Source: DG-33 sp964345105 (GTDB lineage: Archaea; Hadarchaeota; Hadarchaeia; Hadarchaeales; Hadarchaeaceae). From it: 8,401 nucleotides of DNA. Of the stretch, positions 1 through 6,493 are shown piece by piece. Both the position numbers and the translations under genes were made by a program. Under the pieces are notes generated by a model. It was given only the letters and a program-made list of their open reading frames with translations, was not told where the DNA came from and searched no databases. Position 1 is the stretch's first letter. Every line of letters begins with the position of its first letter. Location: positions 1 through 8,401 of the forward strand of contig CAYFPZ010000012.1 in NCBI GenBank assembly GCA_964345105.1, given 5' to 3'.

Positions 1-327
1 TACCTGGAATTTCCCGATGAGCCGATTGATGATTATGATGTGAACTATGATGCAGGGATTATCTATTTTGTCTCGGGCTTCAATCAAGGCTTTCAGAATA
101 TCTATGTGAGCTATACGGCTGGCTATGCCTCGGGAAGCATTCCCGACCTCCTTGAGCAAATCTGTATTGAGCTTGTGAAGTATAAATACGACAAGGCTCA
201 AAAGAGTGCCAATGTGAAGTCTGAGAAGATAGGCTCTGTCTATTCATACACGCTGGCGGACATGAAAAAAGCTCTGCCGGAGGACTTGGTTGAGCAGGTC
301 AATTTATTTAGAAGGAGACTCGTATAA
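1..327 (+). CDS. Phage gp6-like head-tail connector protein (5' end outside window)
   Basis: The reading frame is open from the first base of the window, so this is the C-terminal 108 residues of a longer protein; the GTG at 40 is an internal codon, not a start. The visible part has the signature of the phage gp6-like/DNA-packaging connector family: a strand ending in YVSYTAGY (visible residues 35-42), then IP and a helix, ICIELVKYKY (54-63), and a Ser/Tyr-rich tail (SVYSYTL, 79-85) before a final helix ending in LFRRRLV. Proteins of this family form a ring under the portal that joins head to tail. Its stop TAA shares one base with the next ATG, and the head-tail adaptor gene two places downstream agrees with the call. 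The family assignment is from pattern recognition; the missing N-terminus prevents a length check. Confidence 0.75.
   Translation, partial: YLEFPDEPIDDYDVNYDAGIIYFVSGFNQGFQNIYVSYTAGYASGSIPDLLEQICIELVKYKYDKAQKSANVKSEKIGSVYSYTLADMKKALPEDLVEQVNLFRRRLV
311..317 (+). promoter_or_regulatory. Shine-Dalgarno for the gene at 327
   Basis: GAAGGAG lies inside the last codons of the connector gene, 9 nt before the ATG at 327. It fixes that start and is a strong canonical ribosome site, which suggests a host with conventional anti-SD pairing. Confidence 0.75.
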
Positions 328-671
328 TGCTAAACCCGCAAAACTATAAAAAAGATTCCCCTGAATGGGTGCTGGCTAAATTTCTGGAATGCTGGAAAAA
401 GCGGGCATGGAGGAAAATCCTTATTTTTACCCGCCCCTCCTGGCTTAAGAAGCAGGGCGATCCGAGCCGGGCAATTCGGTTTATCCTGAATCGCAAAATC
501 GTGGACGCCGAATTTTTACAGGTCAATGCCCAGACGCCAGCCGTGACGAGTTTGCTTGTACAGATAGATTCGGGATTCCTTTACACCATAGACAGTTCAA
601 AATATGAGATCAAGCTTTTCAGGGAGAACAAGAAATGGGGCGTGGATCCAACTTTTAAAGGGCTGGCATGA
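327..671 (+). CDS. Small phage protein, possible NTF2-like fold
   Basis: A 114-residue protein with no membrane segment or signal peptide. It begins with an amphipathic helical part (SPEWVLAKFLECWKKRAWRK, residues 11-30) containing the aromatic-rich W..KF..CW..R.W pattern. Alternating short hydrophobic strands follow (FLQVN, SLLVQID, YEIKLF) and it closes with KWGVDP. Helices first and then a curved sheet, at about 115 residues, is the layout of NTF2-like proteins, and small NTF2-like proteins occur near phage head-tail genes; this is a fold guess, not a functional assignment. The start overlaps the connector stop by one base (TAATG) and the stop overlaps the adaptor start (ATGA), so it is translated with the head-tail proteins. 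It could be an accessory connector or chaperone. Confidence 0.6.
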   Translation: MLNPQNYKKDSPEWVLAKFLECWKKRAWRKILIFTRPSWLKKQGDPSRAIRFILNRKIVDAEFLQVNAQTPAVTSLLVQIDSGFLYTIDSSKYEIKLFRENKKWGVDPTFKGLA

Positions 672-1006
672 GCTTTCAATCCCTGCTCGATTCCAATGTC
701 TCCATAAAGCGGAGAGGCGGGACAACCGACAGCCTGGGTGGAGGCGGAAGCATCACCTGGAATCTCATTTATTCCAATGTCCCCTGCCGATTTGAAACAC
801 TCTCTCATCGGGAAGCGGTTTTTGCCTATGACAAAAAGACGGTTTATCCAGACTATTATGTTTATCTCGAATACCGAAGCGGAATCAAAGAAGGGGATTG
901 CGTCTTTAAGGGAGGCCGGAAATTTGAAATCAAGCTCATTGAGGACTGGAGTGAGCAGGGAAAATACATGAAACTTACGGTTGCTGAGCTGGGAAGGGGA
1001 GAATAG
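668..1006 (+). CDS. Phage head-tail adaptor (SPP1 gp16-like / H-T joining family)
   Basis: A 112-residue protein matching the phage head-tail joining family, whose members close the DNA exit channel after packaging and make the interface for the tail. Visible hallmarks are an N-terminal VSIKRR strand followed by a Gly-rich loop (DSLGGGGS, residues 21-28) and a Trp (W31). Then come a Cys/Arg strand (PCRFETL, 39-45) and the typical YVYLEYRSGIKEGD block (64-77), ending with the GGRKFEIKLIEDW strand pair (82-94). Length is normal for the family. It follows the connector and NTF2-like genes with an ATGA overlap. The family's usual downstream partner, an HK97 gp10-like protein, is present but is separated from it by two tiny genes and a sugar-nucleotide dehydratase. 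Confidence 0.82.
   Translation: MSFQSLLDSNVSIKRRGGTTDSLGGGGSITWNLIYSNVPCRFETLSHREAVFAYDKKTVYPDYYVYLEYRSGIKEGDCVFKGGRKFEIKLIEDWSEQGKYMKLTVAELGRGE
994..1000 (+). promoter_or_regulatory. Shine-Dalgarno supporting a GTG start at 1006
   Basis: AAGGGGA, with a 5-nt spacer to the GTG at 1006. The GTG overlaps the adaptor's TAG stop by one base. Together these support a short gene that begins with a non-ATG codon and is easily missed. Confidence 0.6.
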
Positions 1007-1179
1007 TGAAGCTGGTTAAAAAATATTGTACGGAATGCACGCCCATCCCAATACCGAAGGGGACAATATTTCATCCTGTGGGAGAGCCGAGAGAATGTCC
1101 GCGCTGCGGAAAAATAGTCCGGTCGAAACAGATTATCGTCATGGTCTACACGCCCGCACCGGAAGGATACAGCCAATGA
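1006..1179 (+). CDS. Small zinc-ribbon protein (57 aa, GTG start)
   Basis: The 57-residue frame has two CxxC knuckles: C8-x2-C11 (YCTEC) and C31-x2-C34 (CPRCGK), separated by 19 residues that include a Pro-rich turn and a GTIFHPVGEP strand. This is the layout of a single four-cysteine zinc ribbon or rubredoxin-like knuckle pair. A basic segment (KIVRSKQ) and a short hydrophobic strand (IIVMVY) follow. The start is inferred from the TAGTG overlap with the adaptor stop and the Shine-Dalgarno at 994-1000; the end overlaps the next ATG (ATGA). Such mini zinc-ribbon proteins are common in phages, often of unknown role, so no function is claimed. It could bind nucleic acid or be a small structural factor. 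Confidence 0.65.
   Translation: MKLVKKYCTECTPIPIPKGTIFHPVGEPRECPRCGKIVRSKQIIVMVYTPAPEGYSQ
1161..1167 (+). promoter_or_regulatory. Shine-Dalgarno deciding the start at 1176
   Basis: GGAAGGA sits 8 nt before the ATG at 1176. It favours this start over an in-frame ATG at 1026, which would overlap nearly the whole zinc-ribbon gene. Confidence 0.65.
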
Positions 1180-1307
1180 AAAATATTTATGATTTAAGAA
1201 AGGTTAAAGATTGGAAAAAGCGGTTGAGGATTGCCGTTCGATGGTTTCCTAAAATGGTGCCGTTTGCCAAGAACGTATTCCCAGAGATTTTTGAGGACAA
1301 AAAATGA
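1176..1307 (+). CDS. Small basic hypothetical protein (43 aa)
   Basis: A 43-residue product beginning MKNIYDLRKVKDWKKRLR and ending FEDKK, rich in Lys/Arg with several aromatics, likely one or two amphipathic helices. I do not recognise a family. A longer frame from 1026 is possible, but the ATGA overlap with the zinc-ribbon stop, the well-placed GGAAGGA and the coding potential of the other frame upstream all point to 1176. Its stop again overlaps the next ATG (ATGA at 1304). In this position, between head-tail genes, a small phage accessory protein is plausible, but nothing in the sequence shows a role. Confidence 0.5.
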   Translation: MKNIYDLRKVKDWKKRLRIAVRWFPKMVPFAKNVFPEIFEDKK

Positions 1308-2320
1308 CTATGCGATGTCTTATAACTGGAGGGGCTGGTTTTATCGGCCATCATCTGCTTGAACACCTTATCGAAAATACCGACTGGGAACTGATCGTGC
1401 TGGATAGACTGTCCTATGCTGGTGACCTGAATAAAATCGTTGACTCGGGAATCGACCTCAGCCGGATACGCTATGTCTATCACGACATCCGGGCGGCATT
1501 TAACGACTGGGTTATAAACGAAATTGGGGACATTGACTATATCATACACATGGCAGCCGAGACTCACGTTGATAGAAGCCTGGTGAATGCCGAACCGTTT
1601 GTCCTGACCAACATGGTCGGGACGTACAATATGCTGGAGTATGCTCGAGAGATTAACTCCCGCTTCAAGAGGCTTAAAAAGTATATCCAGGTCAGCACGG
1701 ATGAGGTTTATGGTCCGGCTCCGCAGGGAAAGAGGTGGTCGGAATGGGAGAGGCTTTATCCGAGCAATCCCTATTCGGCAACAAAGGCGGGCGGGGATTG
1801 CCTGGCATTGGCGTATGAAAAAAGTTTCGGGCTACCCGTAACCATAACCAGGACGATGAATAATTTCGGAGAACGTCAGCATCCTGAGAAGTTTATCCCG
1901 TTGATTATGAAATCTATTCTCACGGGTAAAACCATACAAGTTCACGGGCAGAAAAAAGGCGATACGTGGGAAGCTGGCTCAAGAATTTGGCTCCATGCCC
2001 GGAATCACGCAGACGCTATACTGTATTTGATAAAAAACCATAAACAGCATGATGAGAAAATTGTCAATGTCGTGGGAGATACGGAGGTCAGCAACCTTGA
2101 GATGATTAAGCTGATTGAATCCATTATGGGCAAAAAGGCTAAGTGGGAATGGTTTGATTTTCATTCCTCCCGTCCCGGACACGATCTCAGATATGCTCTG
2201 GATGGAAGCAAACTGATTAATCTCGGGTGGACACCTCCCGTGCCGTTTAAGGAATCCCTTGAAAAAACGATCAAATGGACGATGGGGCGTTCGAAATATT
2301 TAGGTTTGAATAATGGCTGA
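1304..2320 (+). CDS. NAD-dependent sugar-nucleotide 4,6-dehydratase (RmlB-like, extended SDR)
   Basis: A 338-residue extended short-chain dehydrogenase, close to the usual length of dTDP-glucose 4,6-dehydratase. The Rossmann motif GGAGFIG is at residues 9-15 and the second-strand acidic end (VLDRLSYAG) at 32-40. The RmlB hallmark AAETHVDRS is at 84-92, the catalytic STDEVYG at 131-137 and YSATK (Y157, K161) at 157-161. NNFGERQHPEKFIPL (186-200) and RPGHDLRYALD (290-300) follow. The Thr-Asp-Glu triad and Tyr/Lys pair are intact, so an active enzyme making a 4-keto-6-deoxy nucleotide sugar is likely; the base (dTDP, GDP, UDP or CDP) is not settled. It starts by ATGA overlap, and a second ATG at 1310 is also possible. 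It overlaps the downstream phage gp10-like gene by 8 bp, so it belongs to the phage transcript. It probably supplies the activated sugar for the glycosyltransferases downstream. Confidence 0.9.
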   Translation: MTMRCLITGGAGFIGHHLLEHLIENTDWELIVLDRLSYAGDLNKIVDSGIDLSRIRYVYHDIRAAFNDWVINEIGDIDYIIHMAAETHVDRSLVNAEPFVLTNMVGTYNMLEYAREINSRFKRLKKYIQVSTDEVYGPAPQGKRWSEWERLYPSNPYSATKAGGDCLALAYEKSFGLPVTITRTMNNFGERQHPEKFIPLIMKSILTGKTIQVHGQKKGDTWEAGSRIWLHARNHADAILYLIKNHKQHDEKIVNVVGDTEVSNLEMIKLIESIMGKKAKWEWFDFHSSRPGHDLRYALDGSKLINLGWTPPVPFKESLEKTIKWTMGRSKYLGLNNG

Positions 2321-2735
2321 AATCATCATAAACGCTGGCGACACCCGGAAGACAACCGAGGATATCCGGCGGTGGAAAGAGCAGAAGAAACGGGATGTGA
2401 AGGCAGTCCTTTTAAAATCCGCCTTCAAGGTCGAAACAACGGCCAAACAGTTTTGTGTTCAAAGGTTCAAAGAGCCATCCGGAAGGCTTCAATCTTCTAT
2501 AACTATAGATGATTCAGATTTGCTGAGGGATATCATCCGGGTGGGGACGAATGTCAAGTATGCCCCGTATGTAGAACACGGGCATAGGCAAGAGCCTGGG
2601 CGATATGTTCCGGCTATTGGAAAGCGGTTGGTCAGGAGTTTCGTGCCAGGCAAGCCGTATCTTTTTCCCGCTTTTTTTATGCACGAACCAGAGATTAAAA
2701 AGGAATTGAAAAAGAAATTCAGGAAGGTGAAATGA
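2313..2735 (+). CDS. HK97 gp10-like phage tail-completion / head-tail protein
   Basis: A 140-residue protein with the signature of the HK97 gp10-like family, needed for head-tail joining or tail completion. An N-terminal helical region (to about residue 55) leads to SGRLQSSI (56-63). The diagnostic strand VGTNVKYAPYVEHGH is at 77-91 and the C-terminal PGKPYLFPAF at 112-121, followed by a Lys-rich helix. The family normally lies just after the head-tail adaptor, so its position fits the connector and adaptor genes upstream, apart from the insertion of the dehydratase. Its start lies 8 bp inside the dehydratase gene behind a weak ribosome site (AGG at 2302-2304), suggesting translation coupled to that gene. 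The 3' end overlaps the first glycosyltransferase (ATGA). Confidence 0.82.
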   Translation: MAEIIINAGDTRKTTEDIRRWKEQKKRDVKAVLLKSAFKVETTAKQFCVQRFKEPSGRLQSSITIDDSDLLRDIIRVGTNVKYAPYVEHGHRQEPGRYVPAIGKRLVRSFVPGKPYLFPAFFMHEPEIKKELKKKFRKVK

Positions 2736-4363
2736 AAAAAAAGGTAACCCATATAGTCCAGATTTTCCTCGATGTGGAACGCCCGACTAGGGACAGGTAT
2801 AATCTGGACTTGACTCAGGAATGGGTAAAGAAGCGGATTGCCCTATTTAATAAATTTACCCTCCCGAGTCTGCTTAACCAGACCTTCCAGGATTTCAAAA
2901 TATTTGTTATCTGTGGGAACAAACACAAAAAATACACATCCCGCTTGAAATGGAATAAGCGGATCACGCTATGCTATGGACGAGGGGAAAGCGGAACGAT
3001 CCTTACTGCCCCAGGCTATCCCAAGCCGGGTTTAGAGGTCAAAGAATTCGAAGGGTTTGATACAGATTATATCGCTATAACAAGGCTGGACTCTGATGAT
3101 ATGTTTCACAGGACGGCGATGGAGGATGTGCGGGATGGTGTTGAACGAATTCTGCCCACCGAAAATAGACAGTGCCTCATTTTCAGGAAATATATCGTCT
3201 GGGATAGGATAAATCAGTACATCCGCCCGGTTCATCACAAGCCGTCTCCGCCGTTCATAACGCACATTTTCCCTAAAAGTATTTATAAAGATTACGAGAC
3301 CTTCGCCTCCCAGCATTTCGTAAACCACCGCTTTATGGGTGGAAGAGATGCCGTAGAACTCTCCACGGACAAGGTATGTGTTGTAAACCACGAAGAGAAT
3401 ATATCCAGGGTTAAGAGAAACCGAGAACTCGAGATAATGAGCAAAGAGAGGCGGAAAAAATTCAAGGCGGACAACCCCAGCTTTATCTACGGCAGACAGG
3501 AAATGTTCGATACACTCAAGGACTTTTCCGTAAACAGAAAAGACGTGGATGGTGATGGCGGATTTAAGGCGGGAAAACAAACCCCGGCGAGCAGGGAAAA
3601 GGTGGACATTGTCTTTTTGACCCATAATCAGGCAGGTATGACTTTGGAATGTCTTGAGACGCTCAGAAAGAATACGTTCCATCCATTCCGGCTTGTTTGG
3701 ATAGACAATGGCTCTGATTCAAGGGAATTCAGGCAGATAAACGAGGCGATACAAGGCTTCGATTACATCCTTCACCGCTTCTCAGTCAATAGATTCTACG
3801 CCCGGGGAATAAACCAGGGGCTAACACTTTCCAACTCAAGATTCATCGTTACCCTAAGTAATGATGTATTCGTAACCCCAGGCTGGCTGGGAAAGCTTTA
3901 CGGCATAATGGACGGCGACTCGCAAATCGGACTTCTTTCCCCGCTGACAGACAAGATAGGTTCTTTTAGTCCGAAGGCTGAAATAGCGATTAAAAATTAT
4001 AAACTTCCTATAGATGGACGGGGTATTGAGGCTATAAATGAGCTGCCCTCCAAGTTCGGGCAGAGCCGGGGCAATATATCAATGTTTTCTGCCATGCTGA
4101 GAAAGGAAGCGGTTGAAAAGGTTGGCTTGCTAGATGAACGGTTTTTTATCCTGGGCAACGATGATGACTATTGTGACCGAGTTCGTCTGGGTGGCTATAA
4201 AACTGGAGTCTGCCTTAACTGTCTTGTCTACCATCGACACGGGGTAACCAAAAATGCCGTTTTTCCGAGAGGAAGTCAGGAAAGGATGGCAATTAAAAAA
4301 GATCACCAGGCTCTTTTACTGGAAAAACGTAAAGAGAGGGCCATATCGGGGTATTTAGGCTGA
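2732..4363 (+). CDS. Two-domain glycosyltransferase (rhamnosyltransferase-like + GT2)
   Basis: A 543-residue soluble protein that looks like two glycosyltransferases in one chain. The N-terminal part (about 1-255) resembles the putative rhamnosyl transferase family: R35 through KFTLPSLLNQTFQDFKIFV (41-59), then ITRLDSDDMF (116-125) as the likely metal/nucleotide-sugar motif. A Gly/Asp/Lys-rich linker (about 265-290) leads to a GT2 domain (291-540). That domain has DIVFLTHNQ (292-300), IDNGSDS (324-330), TLSNDVFVTPGWL (374-386, where SND takes the place of DxD) and the acceptor-side block DERFFILGNDDDYCDR (468-483). This C-terminal block resembles dTDP-rhamnose-type GT2 enzymes. The gene starts by ATGA overlap behind a strong AGGAAGGTGA and ends in a TGATG overlap. 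Donor and acceptor are not known; a 6-deoxyhexose donor would fit the RmlB-like gene upstream. Confidence 0.85.
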   Translation: MKKKVTHIVQIFLDVERPTRDRYNLDLTQEWVKKRIALFNKFTLPSLLNQTFQDFKIFVICGNKHKKYTSRLKWNKRITLCYGRGESGTILTAPGYPKPGLEVKEFEGFDTDYIAITRLDSDDMFHRTAMEDVRDGVERILPTENRQCLIFRKYIVWDRINQYIRPVHHKPSPPFITHIFPKSIYKDYETFASQHFVNHRFMGGRDAVELSTDKVCVVNHEENISRVKRNRELEIMSKERRKKFKADNPSFIYGRQEMFDTLKDFSVNRKDVDGDGGFKAGKQTPASREKVDIVFLTHNQAGMTLECLETLRKNTFHPFRLVWIDNGSDSREFRQINEAIQGFDYILHRFSVNRFYARGINQGLTLSNSRFIVTLSNDVFVTPGWLGKLYGIMDGDSQIGLLSPLTDKIGSFSPKAEIAIKNYKLPIDGRGIEAINELPSKFGQSRGNISMFSAMLRKEAVEKVGLLDERFFILGNDDDYCDRVRLGGYKTGVCLNCLVYHRHGVTKNAVFPRGSQERMAIKKDHQALLLEKRKERAISGYLG

Positions 4364-5010
4364 TGTCTGTAAATATTATTATTCCGACCCATAAAAGACA
4401 GGCAAGCCTTGAGAAAACTATCCACTCTATTAAAAAAAGTGATTATCAAGACACCCTGGTATTCATCGTAGCCGATGGATTCCGAGATGGTATTGAACAG
4501 ATTAAAGGTGGCCGGGTGTCTATAATCTACAACACAGAGAGGCGGGATTGGATATATTCCATGAACAAGGCGTTAAAGCTCGTAGGCGGCGATTATTTCC
4601 TTTACGGGGCAGATGACATCCTTTTCCGTCCAGACTGCATTTCTCTGGCCGTGAAAGCCATGCAGAAACGTTTCCCCGACGGGGATGGCCTAGTGTCCCT
4701 CAAACAGAGCCAGAAAAGGCGAGGCGGGGCATTCGGGCTTATCGGAGAAAAGTTCATTAAGCGGTTCCCAGGCAGAGCGGTTTTTTGTCCCGACTATACG
4801 CATTTCTGTTCAGACAGAGAAATTGAGCGATTCGCCAGGGGGGCTGGAATTTATTATCTCTGCAACGAGGCAATCGTAGACCACGATCGGGGATTGCGTG
4901 ATGAAACGTACCACCTGGGTCGTAAAGTCTGGGAAACGGATATGGAGATTATGCAGAGGCGGAAAGATCAAGGGCTTCTCTGGGGCATGAATTTTGGAAG
5001 GGTAAGATGA
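4363..5010 (+). CDS. Family 2-like glycosyltransferase (GT-A fold)
   Basis: A 215-residue compact GT-A enzyme. NIIIPTHKR (residues 4-12) is the first strand and nucleotide-binding loop, FIVADGFRDG (34-43) the second strand, and RRDWIYSMNKAL (60-71) the helix that typically precedes the metal site. YFLYGADDILFRP (78-90) carries the Asp-Asp equivalent of DxD. The C-terminal part has a Tyr/His-rich segment (FCPDYTHFCSD, 141-151) and IVDHDRG (171-177), a likely acceptor/catalytic region. No membrane anchor is visible and the protein is shorter than many GT2 enzymes, consistent with a minimal catalytic domain. It sits between another glycosyltransferase and a sulfotransferase with one-base and four-base overlaps. 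Sugar specificity cannot be read from the sequence. Confidence 0.85.
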   Translation: MSVNIIIPTHKRQASLEKTIHSIKKSDYQDTLVFIVADGFRDGIEQIKGGRVSIIYNTERRDWIYSMNKALKLVGGDYFLYGADDILFRPDCISLAVKAMQKRFPDGDGLVSLKQSQKRRGGAFGLIGEKFIKRFPGRAVFCPDYTHFCSDREIERFARGAGIYYLCNEAIVDHDRGLRDETYHLGRKVWETDMEIMQRRKDQGLLWGMNFGRVR

Positions 5011-5663
5011 CACGAGTAATCATTACCGGAATGCACAGAAGTGGAACGTCTATGCTTTCTGGGGCATTGGGATTATCTGGATTATACATCGGGGATAACT
5101 TCAAAGGCCCCCGTCCCGATAATCTGAAAGGCCATTTTGAAGACCAGGAATTTATGGGAATTAACCGCAGGATGATGAAAAAAAGCGGATGCGGTAAGGG
5201 TTCTTTTGACATGCCGAACCTCCTGCGGGCGCATATAACCCATGATGCCATAGACGAGGTAGACATTCGTCGGTTTCTTGACCAATGGCCGAAAGACAGG
5301 GCGGTTGGCTGGAAAGACCCCCGAGCCTGTCTGACCCTTAAAATATGGAAGCGGTTTATCCCCGACCTTAAAGTGATTTACATTTTCCGCCCAGTTGAGG
5401 AAATAGCCGCAAGCCTGAATGTTCGGAATGGCTACACGTTCGAGAAAAGTATCCGAATCTCCTATCACTATTTGACACAGGCCATGAAGGCTTTAGATGG
5501 GATAGACTGGGTGCATACAGAATACCACAAGTTTTTCAGGTCTCCGATAAAAGAACTTAAACGGTTGTGCGGGTTTATCGGGATTGCTTTTTCTGGAAGA
5601 GAGGGAAAAATTTTGGATTTTATTGATGGGAATCTCTGGCATCAAAGGCAGGGACGGCGATGA
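5007..5663 (+). CDS. PAPS-dependent sulfotransferase family protein
   Basis: A 218-residue protein with the P-loop-like 5'-phosphosulfate binding motif GMHRSGTSML (residues 8-17) directly after the first strand. The family-typical GWKDPRACLT is at 101-110, and a 3'-phosphate binding strand-helix VIYIFRPVEEIAAS is at 123-136, with R128 and S136 in the expected places. This is the pattern of bacterial sulfotransferases that move a sulfuryl group from PAPS to a hydroxyl or amine of a carbohydrate, lipid or protein. Length is at the short end for the family but both cofactor motifs are present. It is bracketed by glycosyltransferases with ATGA overlaps, so a glycan acceptor is the simplest inference. 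PAPS would have to come from the host, since no sulfate-activation gene is in the window. Confidence 0.85.
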   Translation: MTRVIITGMHRSGTSMLSGALGLSGLYIGDNFKGPRPDNLKGHFEDQEFMGINRRMMKKSGCGKGSFDMPNLLRAHITHDAIDEVDIRRFLDQWPKDRAVGWKDPRACLTLKIWKRFIPDLKVIYIFRPVEEIAASLNVRNGYTFEKSIRISYHYLTQAMKALDGIDWVHTEYHKFFRSPIKELKRLCGFIGIAFSGREGKILDFIDGNLWHQRQGRR

Positions 5664-6493
5664 AAGATACAACTATAGTTGTTACCACGTTTGAACGCCC
5701 GGAGTTTGCCGTGAAGTGCGTTGCTGGGATAAGAAAATTCTATCCCGACATCGCCATCATAGTCAGCGATAACGGGAAACCTCGAAAAAACTTAAGAAAA
5801 ACCCTCAAGCGAAAATACGGATGTGAATATATCGGGTTGCCTTTCGATTGCGGGGCAAGCCGGGCAAGAAACGAAGGTTTCAAGGTGGCGAACACAAAGT
5901 ATGTTGTCCTCTGTGAAGATGATTTTCGGTTTACCGAGAAAACGAAGCTGGAAAAATTCAGAAAGATTCTCGAGGCCGATTCAGCAATCGGTCTGGCAGG
6001 CGGGGTGTGCCTAAAAGATGGGAACCCGGGAATAATCGGCAGTGATTTCACTTTCGACACAGAACGGAAGATTTTCTATCGAGACCCGATCAAAGACCCC
6101 GATTGGAAAAAGGTCGGGAGGGTCAAATATTACTACTGCGATTATATCCGGATGTTTTTCATGTCCAGAAATATCCCCGAGCTTTATTTTTTCGATGAGG
6201 ACTTCTCTGCTGGAGGCAACCACACAAGCGGACTGATGCAGATAAAAATTCAAGGCAAATGGAAAGTGGCTTACGTACCCGACATTACACTCATCCACGA
6301 TCATTCCTTTTCCTGGGCGAATGAAAATTATTACGGGTACAGGAACCGGAGGCGGCAGGACTGGAAGCTTTTCTATGAGAAGACGGGCTTCCGCTATGGA
6401 GTATTCGACAAGAAGCGTGTCCGAGATTATATGAAAAAAGAGACAATGGGCTATGAAGAATTCAAGAAGAAAATTAAAAGGGAAAAATTGTGA
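5660..6493 (+). CDS. Glycosyltransferase, GT2/GT12-like (GT-A fold)
   Basis: A 277-residue soluble enzyme. TTIVVTTFERPE (residues 4-15) is the first strand and loop, IIVSDNG (33-39) the second. LPFDCGASRARNEG (60-73) and YVVLCEDDFRFTEKT (81-95) carry the RN helix and the Asp-Asp metal motif. AGGNHTSG (184-191) and VPDITLIHDHS (206-216) supply conserved His/Asp residues on the acceptor side. The GASRARN...EDDF arrangement recalls beta-1,4-N-acetylgalactosaminyltransferase-type domains (GT12) as well as GT2, so an N-acetylhexosamine transfer is possible but unproven. The C-terminal 40 residues are very Lys/Arg/Tyr-rich. The gene follows the sulfotransferase by ATGA overlap and overlaps the methyltransferase start. 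Confidence 0.85.
   Translation: MKDTTIVVTTFERPEFAVKCVAGIRKFYPDIAIIVSDNGKPRKNLRKTLKRKYGCEYIGLPFDCGASRARNEGFKVANTKYVVLCEDDFRFTEKTKLEKFRKILEADSAIGLAGGVCLKDGNPGIIGSDFTFDTERKIFYRDPIKDPDWKKVGRVKYYYCDYIRMFFMSRNIPELYFFDEDFSAGGNHTSGLMQIKIQGKWKVAYVPDITLIHDHSFSWANENYYGYRNRRRQDWKLFYEKTGFRYGVFDKKRVRDYMKKETMGYEEFKKKIKREKL

Noticed and set aside
1026..1307. A 93-aa + strand frame from the ATG at 1026
   Set aside because: Its first 50 codons overlap the zinc-ribbon frame, which has better motifs. The ATG at 1176 has a Shine-Dalgarno and an ATGA overlap, so only the last 43 codons are kept as a gene.
3032..3682. A 216-aa open frame on the - strand
   Set aside because: Antisense to the two-domain glycosyltransferase with no recognisable motif; treated as a coding shadow.
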